Shown: one piece after another, positions 7,797-16,526 of the stretch
Layout: each line of letters starts with the position of its first letter
Position numbering within the stretch: position 1 is the first letter of the stretch
Source: Arthrobacter sp. PAMC 25486
GTDB taxonomy: Bacteria > Actinomycetota > Actinomycetes > Actinomycetales > Micrococcaceae
Assembly (NCBI RefSeq): GCF_000785535.1
Contig: NZ_CP007595.1
Coordinates: 806,001-870,000 of the forward strand
Direction: 5' to 3'
Length of the DNA stretch: 64,000 bases
Notes under the pieces: generated by a model
The model's input: only the letters and a program-made list of their open reading frames with translations
The model's database searches: none
What the model was told of the DNA's origin: nothing
Position numbers and translations under genes: made by a program

Positions 7797-8489
7797 ATGC
7801 GCAAAAAACTGATCGTTGCCGGGATCCTGCTGGTGCTGGCCGTCGCCGCAATATGGGGAGGCAGCGTCATCTACGCCAACGTGCAGAACAGCCGGGCCAG
7901 CGGGGAATTCACCTTGTCCCCGCAATCGCCCGGCAGCAACGCGCCCAGTGCGGGCGCGGCCGGCAGCCTTGATGCGCAGGGACTGTCCGGAACATGGAAC
8001 ATCGCGGAGGGGTCGCAGGCCGGCTACCGTGTCGCTGAAGTGCTCAACGGGCAGAACGCCACGGTGGTGGGTCGGACAAGCGCGGTTAAGGGTGAGGCGA
8101 GCATCGACGGTACCAGCCTCACCGCGGCGATGGTCGTTGTGGACATGAACGGCCTGGTCACAGACAGCGACAGCCGCGACCGGCAATTTCAAAGTATCGT
8201 GAAAACCCAGGACTTCCCGACGTCCACCTTCACGCTGACGCAGGCCGTTGATATTGGCGCGGTGGCCGGCGGGACCGCATCCGTCACGGCGGCCGGCGAA
8301 CTGACTATTGCCGGTGTCACGCGGGACGTCACCGTCAGCCTTCAGGCGCAGGCAACATCCGCGGGTGTGGAGGTGCAGGGCTCGATTCCCATTATCTTCA
8401 CCGACTTTGGCGTTGATGCACCCAACCTGGGCTTCGTTAAGGTAGAGAATTCGGGGACCATCGAGATGTTGCTGACGCTCAGCAAATAG
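7797..8489 (+). CDS. Membrane-anchored YceI-family lipid-binding protein
   Basis: A 230-residue protein with one N-terminal membrane segment (about residues 4-26, MRKKLIVAGILLVLAVAAIW). A Ser/Gly-rich linker follows, then a YceI domain from about residue 60. The domain shows the lipocalin-like pattern with SLTAAMVVVDMNGL, DFPTSTFTLTQ and ELTIAGVTRDVTVSL. YceI domains bind isoprenoid chains in a beta-barrel. The protein should face the outside of the membrane. The ATG at 7797 has GGAGG six bases upstream. It is monocistronic. Confidence 0.88.
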   Translation: MRKKLIVAGILLVLAVAAIWGGSVIYANVQNSRASGEFTLSPQSPGSNAPSAGAAGSLDAQGLSGTWNIAEGSQAGYRVAEVLNGQNATVVGRTSAVKGEASIDGTSLTAAMVVVDMNGLVTDSDSRDRQFQSIVKTQDFPTSTFTLTQAVDIGAVAGGTASVTAAGELTIAGVTRDVTVSLQAQATSAGVEVQGSIPIIFTDFGVDAPNLGFVKVENSGTIEMLLTLSK

Positions 8490-8524
8490 TGGGCGTGGCG
8501 CTGAAAATCCGGGCGTGGCGGCGG

Positions 8525-8740
8525 TCAGCCGTCGGCGAAGGCCCGGCCGCGGCTGGCCAGCTCCTCGCCCAGGATTCTGATCGCCTTCGGACCCACGCCG
8601 TGCAGGGCCAGAAGTTCCGTGTCGCTGCGGGTGGTGAGCTCTTCTACGCGCGTAATGCCCGCGCCGACGAGCGCCCTGGTGGCGGGCTTGCCGATGGAGT
8701 GCGGAAAATCGGTCAGTGCTGCGACGCTTGGATCGGTCAT
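8525..8740 (-). CDS. Helix-hairpin-helix domain protein
   Basis: A 71-residue protein consisting almost entirely of a helix-hairpin-helix fold: DFPHSIGKPATRALVGAGITRVEEL, then LLALHGVGPKAIRILGEEL, with the HGVGPKA hairpin. Such proteins bind DNA non-specifically and resemble the C-terminal domain of the RNA polymerase alpha subunit. The ATG at 8740 (MTDPSV) with GAGG upstream is preferred to a start 33 bases further out. It converges with the YceI gene. Confidence 0.75.
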   Translation of the reverse strand: MTDPSVAALTDFPHSIGKPATRALVGAGITRVEELTTRSDTELLALHGVGPKAIRILGEELASRGRAFADG

Positions 8741-8906
8741 GGCCTCATTGTTGCATGGCTGCCCGTGGCGCACTCCGGCAGGAATGTGAGGTGGGCCGCA
8801 CGCCGTCGAACTTTGTCAGTGCCTGCACATACCCTTGAGGGAGCAGGTTTTGTCCACGTATTGCGGGATCGAAACAACGACCCCGAGAATGCAAGGACGT
8901 GCCCTC

Positions 8907-9716
8907 ATGATGGGAGCCCATCACGCCGCCAGCGGTGCCGCCGTTTGGCTGGCCCTGACCACCCAGTTCGAGGTGGGGCTGGGTGCCGTGCACCAGGTGA
9001 TCCCGGCCGTGCCCGAGACACTGACCGTTGGCATGGGCCTGCTGGACCTGACACCCACAGCCGTGGTGGCCGGCGCCATGGTGACTGCCGGGGCTGCACT
9101 GGTGCCCGACGCCGACCACCGCAACGCCACGATCGCCCACTCGCTGCCGCCGCTGTCCAACATCATGTGCATCCACGTGGGCAGGCTGTCCGGCGGTCAC
9201 CGCCACGGCACGCACTCGGTTCTGGGACTGGCCGTGTTTGTGGCGATTGCGGCGCTGGCCGGCCTGTGGACCATGGAACTGCCCCGATGGGGCACCATTT
9301 TCCCCGGCGCCGGGATCCTGGCCGTGCTGCTGGCATCGTTCGCCGCCAAGGCGCTGAAGTTCATTCCTGACACCATGCAGAAGTTCCCATGGGTTGCGGG
9401 CATCGCCGTCGGCGCGTTCGTGACCTTCTTCGCACCGCAGGAAGAATACTGGTTCCCGCTGGCCATGGGGCTCGGGGTGGCCGCGCACATCCTCGGCGAC
9501 ATGCTGACCACAGGCGGCTGCAACCTGCTCTGGCCGCTGCGCATCCGGCCGCCGCGCTGGCTGCGCAGGATGCCGCTGGTCAAAAGGTTCTGGCGCCCCA
9601 ACGGCAACCTCGCGCTTCCGATTTTAGGCAACGCCGGCTCGGTGCGTGAATGGCTGCTGCTGGTCCCCGTCAGCGGTTACGTCATTTGGGCCATGGCCGA
9701 CGCCGTCTTCTCCTAA
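8907..9716 (+). CDS. YdjM/DUF457-type membrane metal-dependent hydrolase
   Basis: A 269-residue membrane protein with about five hydrophobic segments. It has the family motifs MMGAHHAASG at the start, LVPDADH (about residue 70), GGHRHGTHS (about 95-103) and HILGDMLTTGG (about 195). The conserved His and Asp residues are thought to bind metal at the membrane face. The family includes E. coli YdjM, a LexA-regulated protein, but the reaction is not known. The ATG at 8907 is chosen because AAGGA lies ten bases upstream and the sequence MMGAHH is the conserved N-terminus. Starts at 8835 and 8889 are less likely. Confidence 0.8.
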   Translation: MMGAHHAASGAAVWLALTTQFEVGLGAVHQVIPAVPETLTVGMGLLDLTPTAVVAGAMVTAGAALVPDADHRNATIAHSLPPLSNIMCIHVGRLSGGHRHGTHSVLGLAVFVAIAALAGLWTMELPRWGTIFPGAGILAVLLASFAAKALKFIPDTMQKFPWVAGIAVGAFVTFFAPQEEYWFPLAMGLGVAAHILGDMLTTGGCNLLWPLRIRPPRWLRRMPLVKRFWRPNGNLALPILGNAGSVREWLLLVPVSGYVIWAMADAVFS

Positions 9717-9832
9717 ACGTTCCGGGCACCTTCAGGCTTTCCCTTCCACATACCAAAGCTGCGGCTCGTTCGCCACAGGGTGACGACGCTTTTCACGCCT
9801 GACCACGCGGGCGGCTGTGCACGATGAGACAG

Positions 9833-12433
9833 CTACCGACGGAAGATTCCCGCCACGAGCCGTTGCAATTTCGAGAGATTATTTTGATGCTGGCCACCGC
9901 CGGAACTCAGAGGAACTTGCGGCGGGGATGCCTGCCTTGGCGGAACCGCTGGTGCCATTGGCCACCCTGTTGCCGTCATCGGTTCTTCGAGGGACTCCTT
10001 CAGTTCCTGGTCAGGGGCCGGCCCGGGCACCGCCACAGGCACCCGCACGGCCACATTCCCCGTCTCGGACACCACTACGGAGGATGCCGCCTGAGATTCC
10101 TGGACGGTCATGGCCGGCGGCTCCTCGCCGGCAGCCGGTTCAGCGTTTGGGTTCTTGGACCACTCAAGGAAATGTCCGGCGTCGAACGTTGGCTTGTTGT
10201 ATTTGGCCGCGTTCCTAGCCTTGCCGGATTGTGAGCCGACTTCCGCCGTCACGAGTGCCTCGCACTTGGACTTGGTCACGTTGGCCACCGGCTCCAGACC
10301 CATCGAAACGGCAATGGCCTCCATTTCAGCACGCGAGTACATATTGCCGACCTCGTCGATGACGGTTCCGGTGAAGCACACCCGCGCTCCGGCGACAAGC
10401 ACGGCCGTGATGCTTTGTTCGCTGGATCCGCCATCGTCCGGAGCTAGGATCGGGTGCCCGATCCTAGCTTCAACGGCGCGCAGGAGGTCCCTGGTTTGGA
10501 CGTTCAGGCTTGTGCGTTCCGCGGTGGTGCGCAAATGACCGGCCAGCACAGCGTCGGCGGAATCCCCGGTTGTAACGCTGCCACCCAGGCTGAAGTTGGA
10601 GGCGTCCTGACCTCGAGCCAAGAGGTAGCCGGTTCGCTGTTCCGGATCGGGAAAAACGTCGGCAAAGGCGTTGTAGGCCGTACCTGCGCCGGCCATGTCA
10701 CGCACAGCCCGAGCCCGGGCGAGCGCATCCGGGGCCCGCAATCGTTCCGCCTCACGGGGCGTGATTTTGGTGCTGTCAATCTCCACGCCAAGAGGCATGG
10801 GAACGACGTATCCATTGCGTTTGAGTTCGTAATCGAAGTAGCCGAGCGACTGGTCAATGTCCACGCCCACAGGAGTCCTGCCCGCCAGATACGGGGCCAA
10901 CGCCACCCACGCCTCGGTCAGGAGCGGCGCCAACTGGATGTCGCTGGCTGAGATGCCGTAGGCAGCGCGGGCATCCCCAAGGTCACGCTCGGGATTGACC
11001 AAGGTGGTGACCTCGAGCCCGTCATCGGTCACCAGAGCAATCTCGATCGGGCGGGGACGCCAGGCCCTTCCTTCATCGCCCACCGTGCTGACCCCAAGAT
11101 AGACGTTGCCCCGCGGTGCCACCTCAGCTCCTCCCGAACGCAAGAATCGGCGGATGCGCTGGGCCACCTTCAAATCCTTGGGCTGAATGTCGCGCCGCAA
11201 CACCAATCCGTCCATGCTGGTGCAGCGGCTCAGAGCCACATACAACTGGCCGTAGGCGAAAGTCCCTCCGGCCAGGTCGACAACCATGCGGTCCAGTGTC
11301 TGGCCCTGGCTCTTGTGAATGGTGATGGCCCAGGCAAGGCGGAACGGAAGCTGCGTGTAGGTGCCGACCACCTCATGGCGCAGTCGGCCCGCCTCAACCA
11401 CCGGCCGGTTGATCGCCCACGTGTACGGACCCACCTCTGCACGTGTGCCGCCAGGGAGCTCGACCTCCACCAGGACGCCACCATCAACAGTGCGGTGGCC
11501 TGCGATTCGGCCAATGGTGCCGTTGGCCCAGCGCCTTTCGGCATCATTGGAGAGCAGCATGATCTGAGCCCCCACTTGATATTCCAGGACATCCTCTGTC
11601 GGCTTGTCGAACCCATCCACGTCCCCCGAGACGCTCGCAACATGTCGCAGCCCTGGCACAGGCAGCTGTTCAAGCATCTGCCGATTCCTGGCACCGGTGA
11701 TCCGGTTTGTTGTCGCCAGCGTCAACCAGAATTCACCTAAAGGCGGCAGGAAGGTCGCATCCGTCCTGGCGTTGAGCACCGCACGCTCCACCTCCAGCAG
11801 TGCGCCTTCCCGCACGGAGTTCAGGACGTCCACCAGCTGCGAGTCACCGACCTGGCGAAAGATTGTGGTGAGTTCGACCAGCGGGAAATGTGCGCGGTCA
11901 TAGCTGTCCGCTGCGAAGAAATAGGGTGAGCTGTAGCGTGTGCTGAAGTACTCGGACTCTGCCTCGGTCACCACGGGCGGGAGCTGATACAGGTCACCCA
12001 CCAACACAATTTGCACGCCACCAAACCGTGTGCCTGGTTTCGGGCCAAACCGTTCAAGGGCAGCTGCAATGCAGTCAAACAAATCTGCACGGATCATCGA
12101 AGCTTCATCAATGATCAGCGTGTCCAGGCTCTTGATGGTTTTGGCAAAACTCCGCGGGTAATAGTCGGGCGACCTTACCTGCTCCACGGTTGTCCGCGGA
12201 CTGAAGGAGAACAACCTGTGGATGGTGTATCCCTCGACATTCAGCGCGGCAATGCCCGTGGGGGCAGCCACAATGACATTTCGCCGGGTCGAGGCCAGGA
12301 AGTGCCGCACCAAAGTGGACTTTCCCGTACCAGCCTTCCCCGTCAGGAACAGGCTGTTGCCGCCGTCGAGCAAGGTCAGTGCCTTCCTGAACTCGTCAGT
12401 CAGCACAATATTGTTGGTACCTTCAAGCATCAT
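9833..12433 (-). CDS. Pif1/Dda-like DNA helicase with DnaQ-like and BRCT domains
   Basis: An 866-residue multidomain protein. Residues 1-430 form a superfamily 1B helicase, with Walker A GKAGTGKS (32-39), DEAS Walker B (109-112), GDLYQLPPV, and TIHKSQGQTLDR plus YVALSRC near the end. Residues about 440-535 resemble a DnaQ-type exonuclease fold, but the acidic motif positions read GVSTVGD and VGVDIDQSLGYFDYEL, so the usual DxE and HNxxFD residues are missing. Residues about 682-765 form a BRCT domain (RVCFTGTV). A disordered Pro-rich tail ends in a basic helix. The start ATGATG at 12433 has GGGGAG seven bases upstream. It probably acts in replication or repair, with BRCT targeting it to partners. 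The exonuclease part is likely structural. Confidence 0.85.
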   Translation of the reverse strand: MMLEGTNNIVLTDEFRKALTLLDGGNSLFLTGKAGTGKSTLVRHFLASTRRNVIVAAPTGIAALNVEGYTIHRLFSFSPRTTVEQVRSPDYYPRSFAKTIKSLDTLIIDEASMIRADLFDCIAAALERFGPKPGTRFGGVQIVLVGDLYQLPPVVTEAESEYFSTRYSSPYFFAADSYDRAHFPLVELTTIFRQVGDSQLVDVLNSVREGALLEVERAVLNARTDATFLPPLGEFWLTLATTNRITGARNRQMLEQLPVPGLRHVASVSGDVDGFDKPTEDVLEYQVGAQIMLLSNDAERRWANGTIGRIAGHRTVDGGVLVEVELPGGTRAEVGPYTWAINRPVVEAGRLRHEVVGTYTQLPFRLAWAITIHKSQGQTLDRMVVDLAGGTFAYGQLYVALSRCTSMDGLVLRRDIQPKDLKVAQRIRRFLRSGGAEVAPRGNVYLGVSTVGDEGRAWRPRPIEIALVTDDGLEVTTLVNPERDLGDARAAYGISASDIQLAPLLTEAWVALAPYLAGRTPVGVDIDQSLGYFDYELKRNGYVVPMPLGVEIDSTKITPREAERLRAPDALARARAVRDMAGAGTAYNAFADVFPDPEQRTGYLLARGQDASNFSLGGSVTTGDSADAVLAGHLRTTAERTSLNVQTRDLLRAVEARIGHPILAPDDGGSSEQSITAVLVAGARVCFTGTVIDEVGNMYSRAEMEAIAVSMGLEPVANVTKSKCEALVTAEVGSQSGKARNAAKYNKPTFDAGHFLEWSKNPNAEPAAGEEPPAMTVQESQAASSVVVSETGNVAVRVPVAVPGPAPDQELKESLEEPMTATGWPMAPAVPPRQASPPQVPLSSGGGQHQNNLSKLQRLVAGIFRR

Positions 12434-12643
12434 GCCCGCGCTCCCCCATAAAGTCGTAACCCCCATCATGACAGCCGGGTCTGACCTGCCAGGATTCGCT
12501 GCCGCCACACTCTGCCACCGAATTTTCATCTTCCTCCAACAGTCCGTGTCCGGCGCGGCAGGGCTGTTAAGCTGGTTCTTGGGACGCACGACGGCGGATC
12601 CCCCCTTCGCGCTGTTAGGCGAAAGTTAGTTGTGAGGCTGGGT

Positions 12644-13258
12644 ATGTACATAAAGATTTGCGGTTTGCGGACTGCGCAAACTGTTGCCGCCGCCGTGGAC
12701 GCCGGGGCCGACGCTGTTGGTTTTGTCTTTTCCCCCGGCAGCCCCCGGACCGTCACCGCCGAATGGGCCGCAGAGCTTGGGCGCACCGTCCCTGAGGGTG
12801 TTGAAACCGTGGGTGTGTTCCGCAACCAGCCCATCGATGAGGTCGTGGACACGGCCCGCCGTGCCGGCGTCACAACGGTGCAGCTGCATGGGGATGAGAG
12901 CCTGGCCGACATGGCCCGGCTGCACGCCGAAGGCTTCCGCACCCTGCGCGCCTTCTCAGCCAACGCCTACAACGCCCTCCCAGGTGATGAGCGGGCCGCC
13001 TGGGATTCAGAGCGGTTGCTGCTGGACGCCGTCGAACCTGGCGCGGGTGAGACTTTTGATGCCGCCGTGCTGGTCAATGGCGCCCCGCACGGCTTCTGGC
13101 TGCTAGCCGGCGGCCTGAACCCCGCCAACGTCGCCTCACTCGCGGAGTCGATGAAGCCGGCCGGCGTTGATGTTTCCAGCGGTGTTGAATCCAGCCGCGG
13201 CGTGAAAGATGTCGAGCTGATCCGGGCGTTCATCGGCGCGGCCCGCAACAACCACTGA
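12644..13258 (+). CDS. trpF: Phosphoribosylanthranilate isomerase
   Basis: A 204-residue TIM-barrel enzyme of tryptophan biosynthesis that converts N-(5-phosphoribosyl)anthranilate to CdRP. Visible signatures are MYIKICGLRT, with the catalytic Cys, GFVFSPGSPRTV, TVQLHGDE, LLAGGLNPANV, and DVSSGVESSRGVKD, which carries the catalytic Asp and the phosphate site. The ATG at 12644 has GAGG seven bases upstream, so the GTG at 12632 is rejected. It stands alone, away from trpD (52.3 kb), so the trp genes are dispersed. Confidence 0.92.
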   Translation: MYIKICGLRTAQTVAAAVDAGADAVGFVFSPGSPRTVTAEWAAELGRTVPEGVETVGVFRNQPIDEVVDTARRAGVTTVQLHGDESLADMARLHAEGFRTLRAFSANAYNALPGDERAAWDSERLLLDAVEPGAGETFDAAVLVNGAPHGFWLLAGGLNPANVASLAESMKPAGVDVSSGVESSRGVKDVELIRAFIGAARNNH

Positions 13259-13390
13259 GTTCCTGCGGCGCCGTCTTCCGGCGACCGGGATCGGCTCAGG
13301 TGCTGCAAATTGTGCGGCGACCCATTTCATGGCCCGCTGCTCTTGTCCGATCCGTGGCGGTTGCCCGGAAATAGACTAAAAACAATAGGC

Positions 13391-13400
13391 TTTACATAAA
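13391..13400. promoter_or_regulatory. Candidate ROK-regulator operator (autoregulatory copy)
   Basis: TTTACATAAA lies 83 bp before the ROK start. It differs at one base from the perfect palindrome TTTACGTAAA in front of the sulfonate/sulfate-ester transporter operon (14707-14716). The shared motif suggests the ROK protein binds both. Confidence 0.5.
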
Positions 13401-13482
13401 TGCCCTGTGCAGCGCCATAATGGAGTCTAGGACGCACGACAGCAGCGCTGGATAACCGGCGATTATTTTGAAAGAAGGACCG

Positions 13483-14649
13483 GTGCTTACACCCGACGAT
13501 AACGCGTTGCAGGCAGTGCGGCGCCGACATGAACTGCGCGTTCTTGAAGCTCTGGTAACCCATGGACACCGGACCCGCCGCGACTTGGAGGGCGACACAA
13601 AGCTTTCCCGCACCACCCTTTCCGCGATCGTCGGGGACCTGCGGCAGAGGGGGGTGCTGACGGAAAAAGACCAACTGCTGCACGCCGTCGGACGCAATGG
13701 CCGACCAACCAAGGTGCTCTCCCTGAATCCGAACGCGGGCGCCGCGGTGGGCATGGAGCTTGGGCGGCGGCGCATCAGCATCTCGGTCACGGGCTTTGAT
13801 GGATCGACAGTGACCCATGAACACCGAGAGGTTTCCAGCACGCTCAAGCTGGCACCCAAGGTGGGTTTGGCTGCCGAACTGCTCGAGGAGCTCATCGACA
13901 GTGGGCGGATCAGTCCCGCCACAGTGGTTGGCACGGGGATTGGCATTGCCAGCCGGCACGCAAATCCAGCGTCGTTGTGGGACGGACCGGAACGCCAGGA
14001 AGATCCGCAGGGCGCCTCGCTGGACCCCATCCGGAAACTGCTGCCCGCTCCCCTGATGTGGGACAACAACATCCGCCTGGCCGCCATGTCGTACTGCAAA
14101 AGCAAGGAAAACCTGCTCTACGTAGTCCTCTCCGCAGGCATTAGCTCTGCCATCATTTCCAATGGAACCCTGCTGCGTGGCGGACATGGAATCGCCGGCG
14201 AACTTGGCCACATCAGCGTCGACTTCACCGGACCGGCCTGCTGGTGCGGACGCCACGGCTGTCTCGAGAGTTTCATCAACGAAGCCAATGTGCTCGCCGA
14301 GTCCGCCCGCCGAGGTCAGGCATTCGCCACGATACAAGCCATGGCGGAGGCCGCCGCGGCAGGCGACGGCATCGCCATCAACGTGGTGGCCTGGGCCGGT
14401 GAACTGCTCGCCCGCGCACTGGTTGCCGCCTGTGTGCTGATCGACCCAACACGCGTTGTCATAGCAGGTGACCTTTCCCAGTTCGGTGAACCGCTTCTGG
14501 AGCCGGTCCGCCGCGCCCTGGCCGAGCAGAACCTTGAGCTGGCCCCTCGGTCAACCGACATCAGCGCAGCACCCTTCGCACCTACCGCAGGAAGCGACGG
14601 GGCCGCCCAGATGGCTTTGAAGCACTGGGGCCTCACGGCTGCCAACTAG
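13483..14649 (+). CDS. ROK-family transcriptional regulator
   Basis: A 388-residue regulator. A winged helix-turn-helix (about residues 10-75, RRDLEGDTKLSRTTLSAIVGDL) is followed by a ROK sugar-kinase-like domain. The zinc-binding signature GELGH...CWCGRHGCLES is at about 245-270. ATP-binding or kinase function is unlikely in such regulators, which usually sense a sugar or sugar derivative. The GTG at 13483 has AAGGA five bases upstream and is preferred to the TTG at 13468. It precedes the ABC transporter-sulfatase operon on the same strand and shares a palindrome with that operon's promoter, so it is most probably its regulator. Confidence 0.85.
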   Translation: MLTPDDNALQAVRRRHELRVLEALVTHGHRTRRDLEGDTKLSRTTLSAIVGDLRQRGVLTEKDQLLHAVGRNGRPTKVLSLNPNAGAAVGMELGRRRISISVTGFDGSTVTHEHREVSSTLKLAPKVGLAAELLEELIDSGRISPATVVGTGIGIASRHANPASLWDGPERQEDPQGASLDPIRKLLPAPLMWDNNIRLAAMSYCKSKENLLYVVLSAGISSAIISNGTLLRGGHGIAGELGHISVDFTGPACWCGRHGCLESFINEANVLAESARRGQAFATIQAMAEAAAAGDGIAINVVAWAGELLARALVAACVLIDPTRVVIAGDLSQFGEPLLEPVRRALAEQNLELAPRSTDISAAPFAPTAGSDGAAQMALKHWGLTAAN

Positions 14650-14706
14650 CTCCCGGCCACGCCTCGAGAACGTCGAGCGTCGCGCCATAAAGTAACGCCA
14701 AGTCTA

Positions 14707-14750
14707 TTTACGTAAAGACTCTTGACATGATGTGACGGGTGCCATAGATT
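14707..14750 (+). promoter_or_regulatory. Operator and promoter of the transporter-sulfatase operon; leaderless
   Basis: The palindrome TTTACGTAAA (14707-14716) sits just upstream of a near-consensus promoter, TTGACA (14722-14727), 17-bp spacer, TAGATT (14745-14750). The ATG of the permease gene starts at 14757, six bases after the -10, so transcription should begin at or next to the ATG and the mRNA is probably leaderless. No ribosome-binding site is present. Confidence 0.75.
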
Positions 14751-14756
14751 AGGCGC

Positions 14757-15647
14757 ATGGCTCCAAAAGACACCATTAGTTCACCCACCGCTACGGCTGC
14801 GCCTGGCAGCTCAACGGGACGCAATGCTGCGTCCCACAAAACAGGCACCCCTGCCAATACCGAAGCGAAAAAGAATCCTCCAGTAGTGAAAGGCAAGCTC
14901 AGCCGCAAGGCCCTGCTGGCCATCAACTTCGGCTCAGTCGCCGCCGGCTTGGCAGCCTGGACCGCCTTCTCCGCTGCCGGACTTGTCGGACTGCCCGGAC
15001 CTGTTGAAGTGGTGGTCCGCGGCGGCGAACTGCTTGCCGACGGAACACTCGGAGAAGACACCGGGGCCTCCCTGGCCCGCGTCCTGAGCGGCTTCCTCAT
15101 TGGCAGCCTGCTGGCCATCCCTGTTGGATTCCTCATGGGTTGGTACCAGATTGGCCGCGCCATCATTGAGCCATGGGTGCAGTTCTTTCGCACCATTCCT
15201 CCGCTGGCCCTGCTGCCGCTGGTCATGGTCACCATGGGCATCGGCGAAACACCTAAAATCTTCGTCATCTTCCTGGCCGCCTTCCTCTCCTGCGTCATCT
15301 CCACCTACCAAGGTGTTGTCAGCGTTGACAAGACACTCATCAACGCGGCCCGGGTGCTGGGCGCCAACAGCATGGTCATCTTTCGCCGTGTGGTTGTCCC
15401 CGCATCCTCACCCTTCATCCTGGTGGGCATGCGCATCGGCCTCGGCGCCGGCTGGGCCACCGTGGTCGCCGCGGAACTCCTTGCCGCACCCAACGGCCTG
15501 GGCATGCGCATGCAACAGGCACAGCAGTTCTATGACATGCCCACCATTCTCGTGAACGTGATTGTCATAGGCATCCTGGGCCTGCTCATGGACCGTCTGC
15601 TGCTGATGATTGAGGCCCACCTGACCCGCTGGCAAGAACGCCGCTAA
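14757..15647 (+). CDS. ABC transporter permease, SsuC/TauC type
   Basis: A 296-residue inner-membrane permease of the binding-protein-dependent family for sulfonates, sulfate esters, nitrate or taurine. The first ~50 residues are an unusual Ser/Thr/Pro/Ala-rich cytoplasmic extension. About six membrane segments follow. The EAA loop that contacts the ATPase is [20 protein letters not shown] (about 195-215). The ATG at 14757 lies right behind the -10 element. It is followed 10 bp later by the ATPase gene. Confidence 0.87.
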   Translation: MAPKDTISSPTATAAPGSSTGRNAASHKTGTPANTEAKKNPPVVKGKLSRKALLAINFGSVAAGLAAWTAFSAAGLVGLPGPVEVVVRGGELLADGTLGEDTGASLARVLSGFLIGSLLAIPVGFLMGWYQIGRAIIEPWVQFFRTIPPLALLPLVMVTMGIGETPKIFVIFLAAFLSCVISTYQGVVSVDKTLINAARVLGANSMVIFRRVVVPASSPFILVGMRIGLGAGWATVVAAELLAAPNGLGMRMQQAQQFYDMPTILVNVIVIGILGLLMDRLLLMIEAHLTRWQERR

Positions 15648-15657
15648 GGAACACACC

Positions 15658-16455
15658 ATGACAACTGCAACACAAAAAGCCATGATCCGTTTCGAGGACC
15701 TCCGCCAGGAGTTCACCCTGACAGGGCAGACCTTCACCGCCTTGAATGGCGTCAACCTAGATATCGCCGACGGCGAATTCGTCACCGTCGTGGGCCCCTC
15801 CGGCTGTGGCAAGTCCACCATGCTCAACGCTGCCGCAGGACTGCTGGACCCCACCAGCGGCCGTGTCATGGTCGACGACCGGGAGGTCGACGGACCCAGC
15901 ACCCGCACCGGCGTCATCTTCCAGCAATACGCACTCTTCCCCTGGCTCACTGTCAGAAAAAATGTGGAGTTTGGGCTGGAACTAAAAAAGGTTCCCGCCA
16001 AGGAACGCCGCGTGATCGTGGATCACTATCTTGAGCTGGTGGGCCTGAGCCGCTTCGCCGAAGCCCTGCCCAAGGAACTCTCAGGCGGCATGAAGCAGCG
16101 TTGCGCCATCGCCCGCGCTTACGCCGTCAACCCCGAGATTCTGTTAATGGACGAGCCCTTCGGGGCACTCGATGCCCTGACCCGCGTCCACATGCAGGAA
16201 CAGCTCCTGGAAACCTGGACCAAGGAACGGCGCACCGTCATGTTCGTCACCCACGACGTCGACGAATCGGTGTTCCTGGCCTCCCGGGTGATCGTCATGG
16301 CTGCCCGGCCCGGACGCATCTACAAGGAAATCAAGATCGACCTACCGTACCCGCGCACCGAGGAAATGCGGCTCTCCGACGAGTTCGCTCGCCTTCGCGC
16401 CCAGGTCTGGGAAGCGGTCTACCACCAGCCCGGCGTCGCCGAAGCCCACCAGTAG
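15658..16455 (+). CDS. ABC transporter ATP-binding protein, SsuB/TauB type
   Basis: A 265-residue ATPase with Walker A GPSGCGKST (about 50), the Q-loop FQQYALFPWL (about 90), the ABC signature LSGGMKQR (about 142), Walker B ILLMDEPFGALD (about 160) and the switch His in VTHDVDE (about 200). The LFPWLTV and MKQR details are those of the sulfonate/nitrate/taurine group. It energises the permease encoded 10 bp upstream. A 71-bp gap separates it from the binding-protein gene. Confidence 0.9.
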   Translation: MTTATQKAMIRFEDLRQEFTLTGQTFTALNGVNLDIADGEFVTVVGPSGCGKSTMLNAAAGLLDPTSGRVMVDDREVDGPSTRTGVIFQQYALFPWLTVRKNVEFGLELKKVPAKERRVIVDHYLELVGLSRFAEALPKELSGGMKQRCAIARAYAVNPEILLMDEPFGALDALTRVHMQEQLLETWTKERRTVMFVTHDVDESVFLASRVIVMAARPGRIYKEIKIDLPYPRTEEMRLSDEFARLRAQVWEAVYHQPGVAEAHQ

Positions 16456-16526
16456 ATCTCTCTCTTTTGCATCATTCCCTTCGTACCCCTGCCCAATGTC
16501 GGGCAAAAGACACTTCAGGAGAACTC

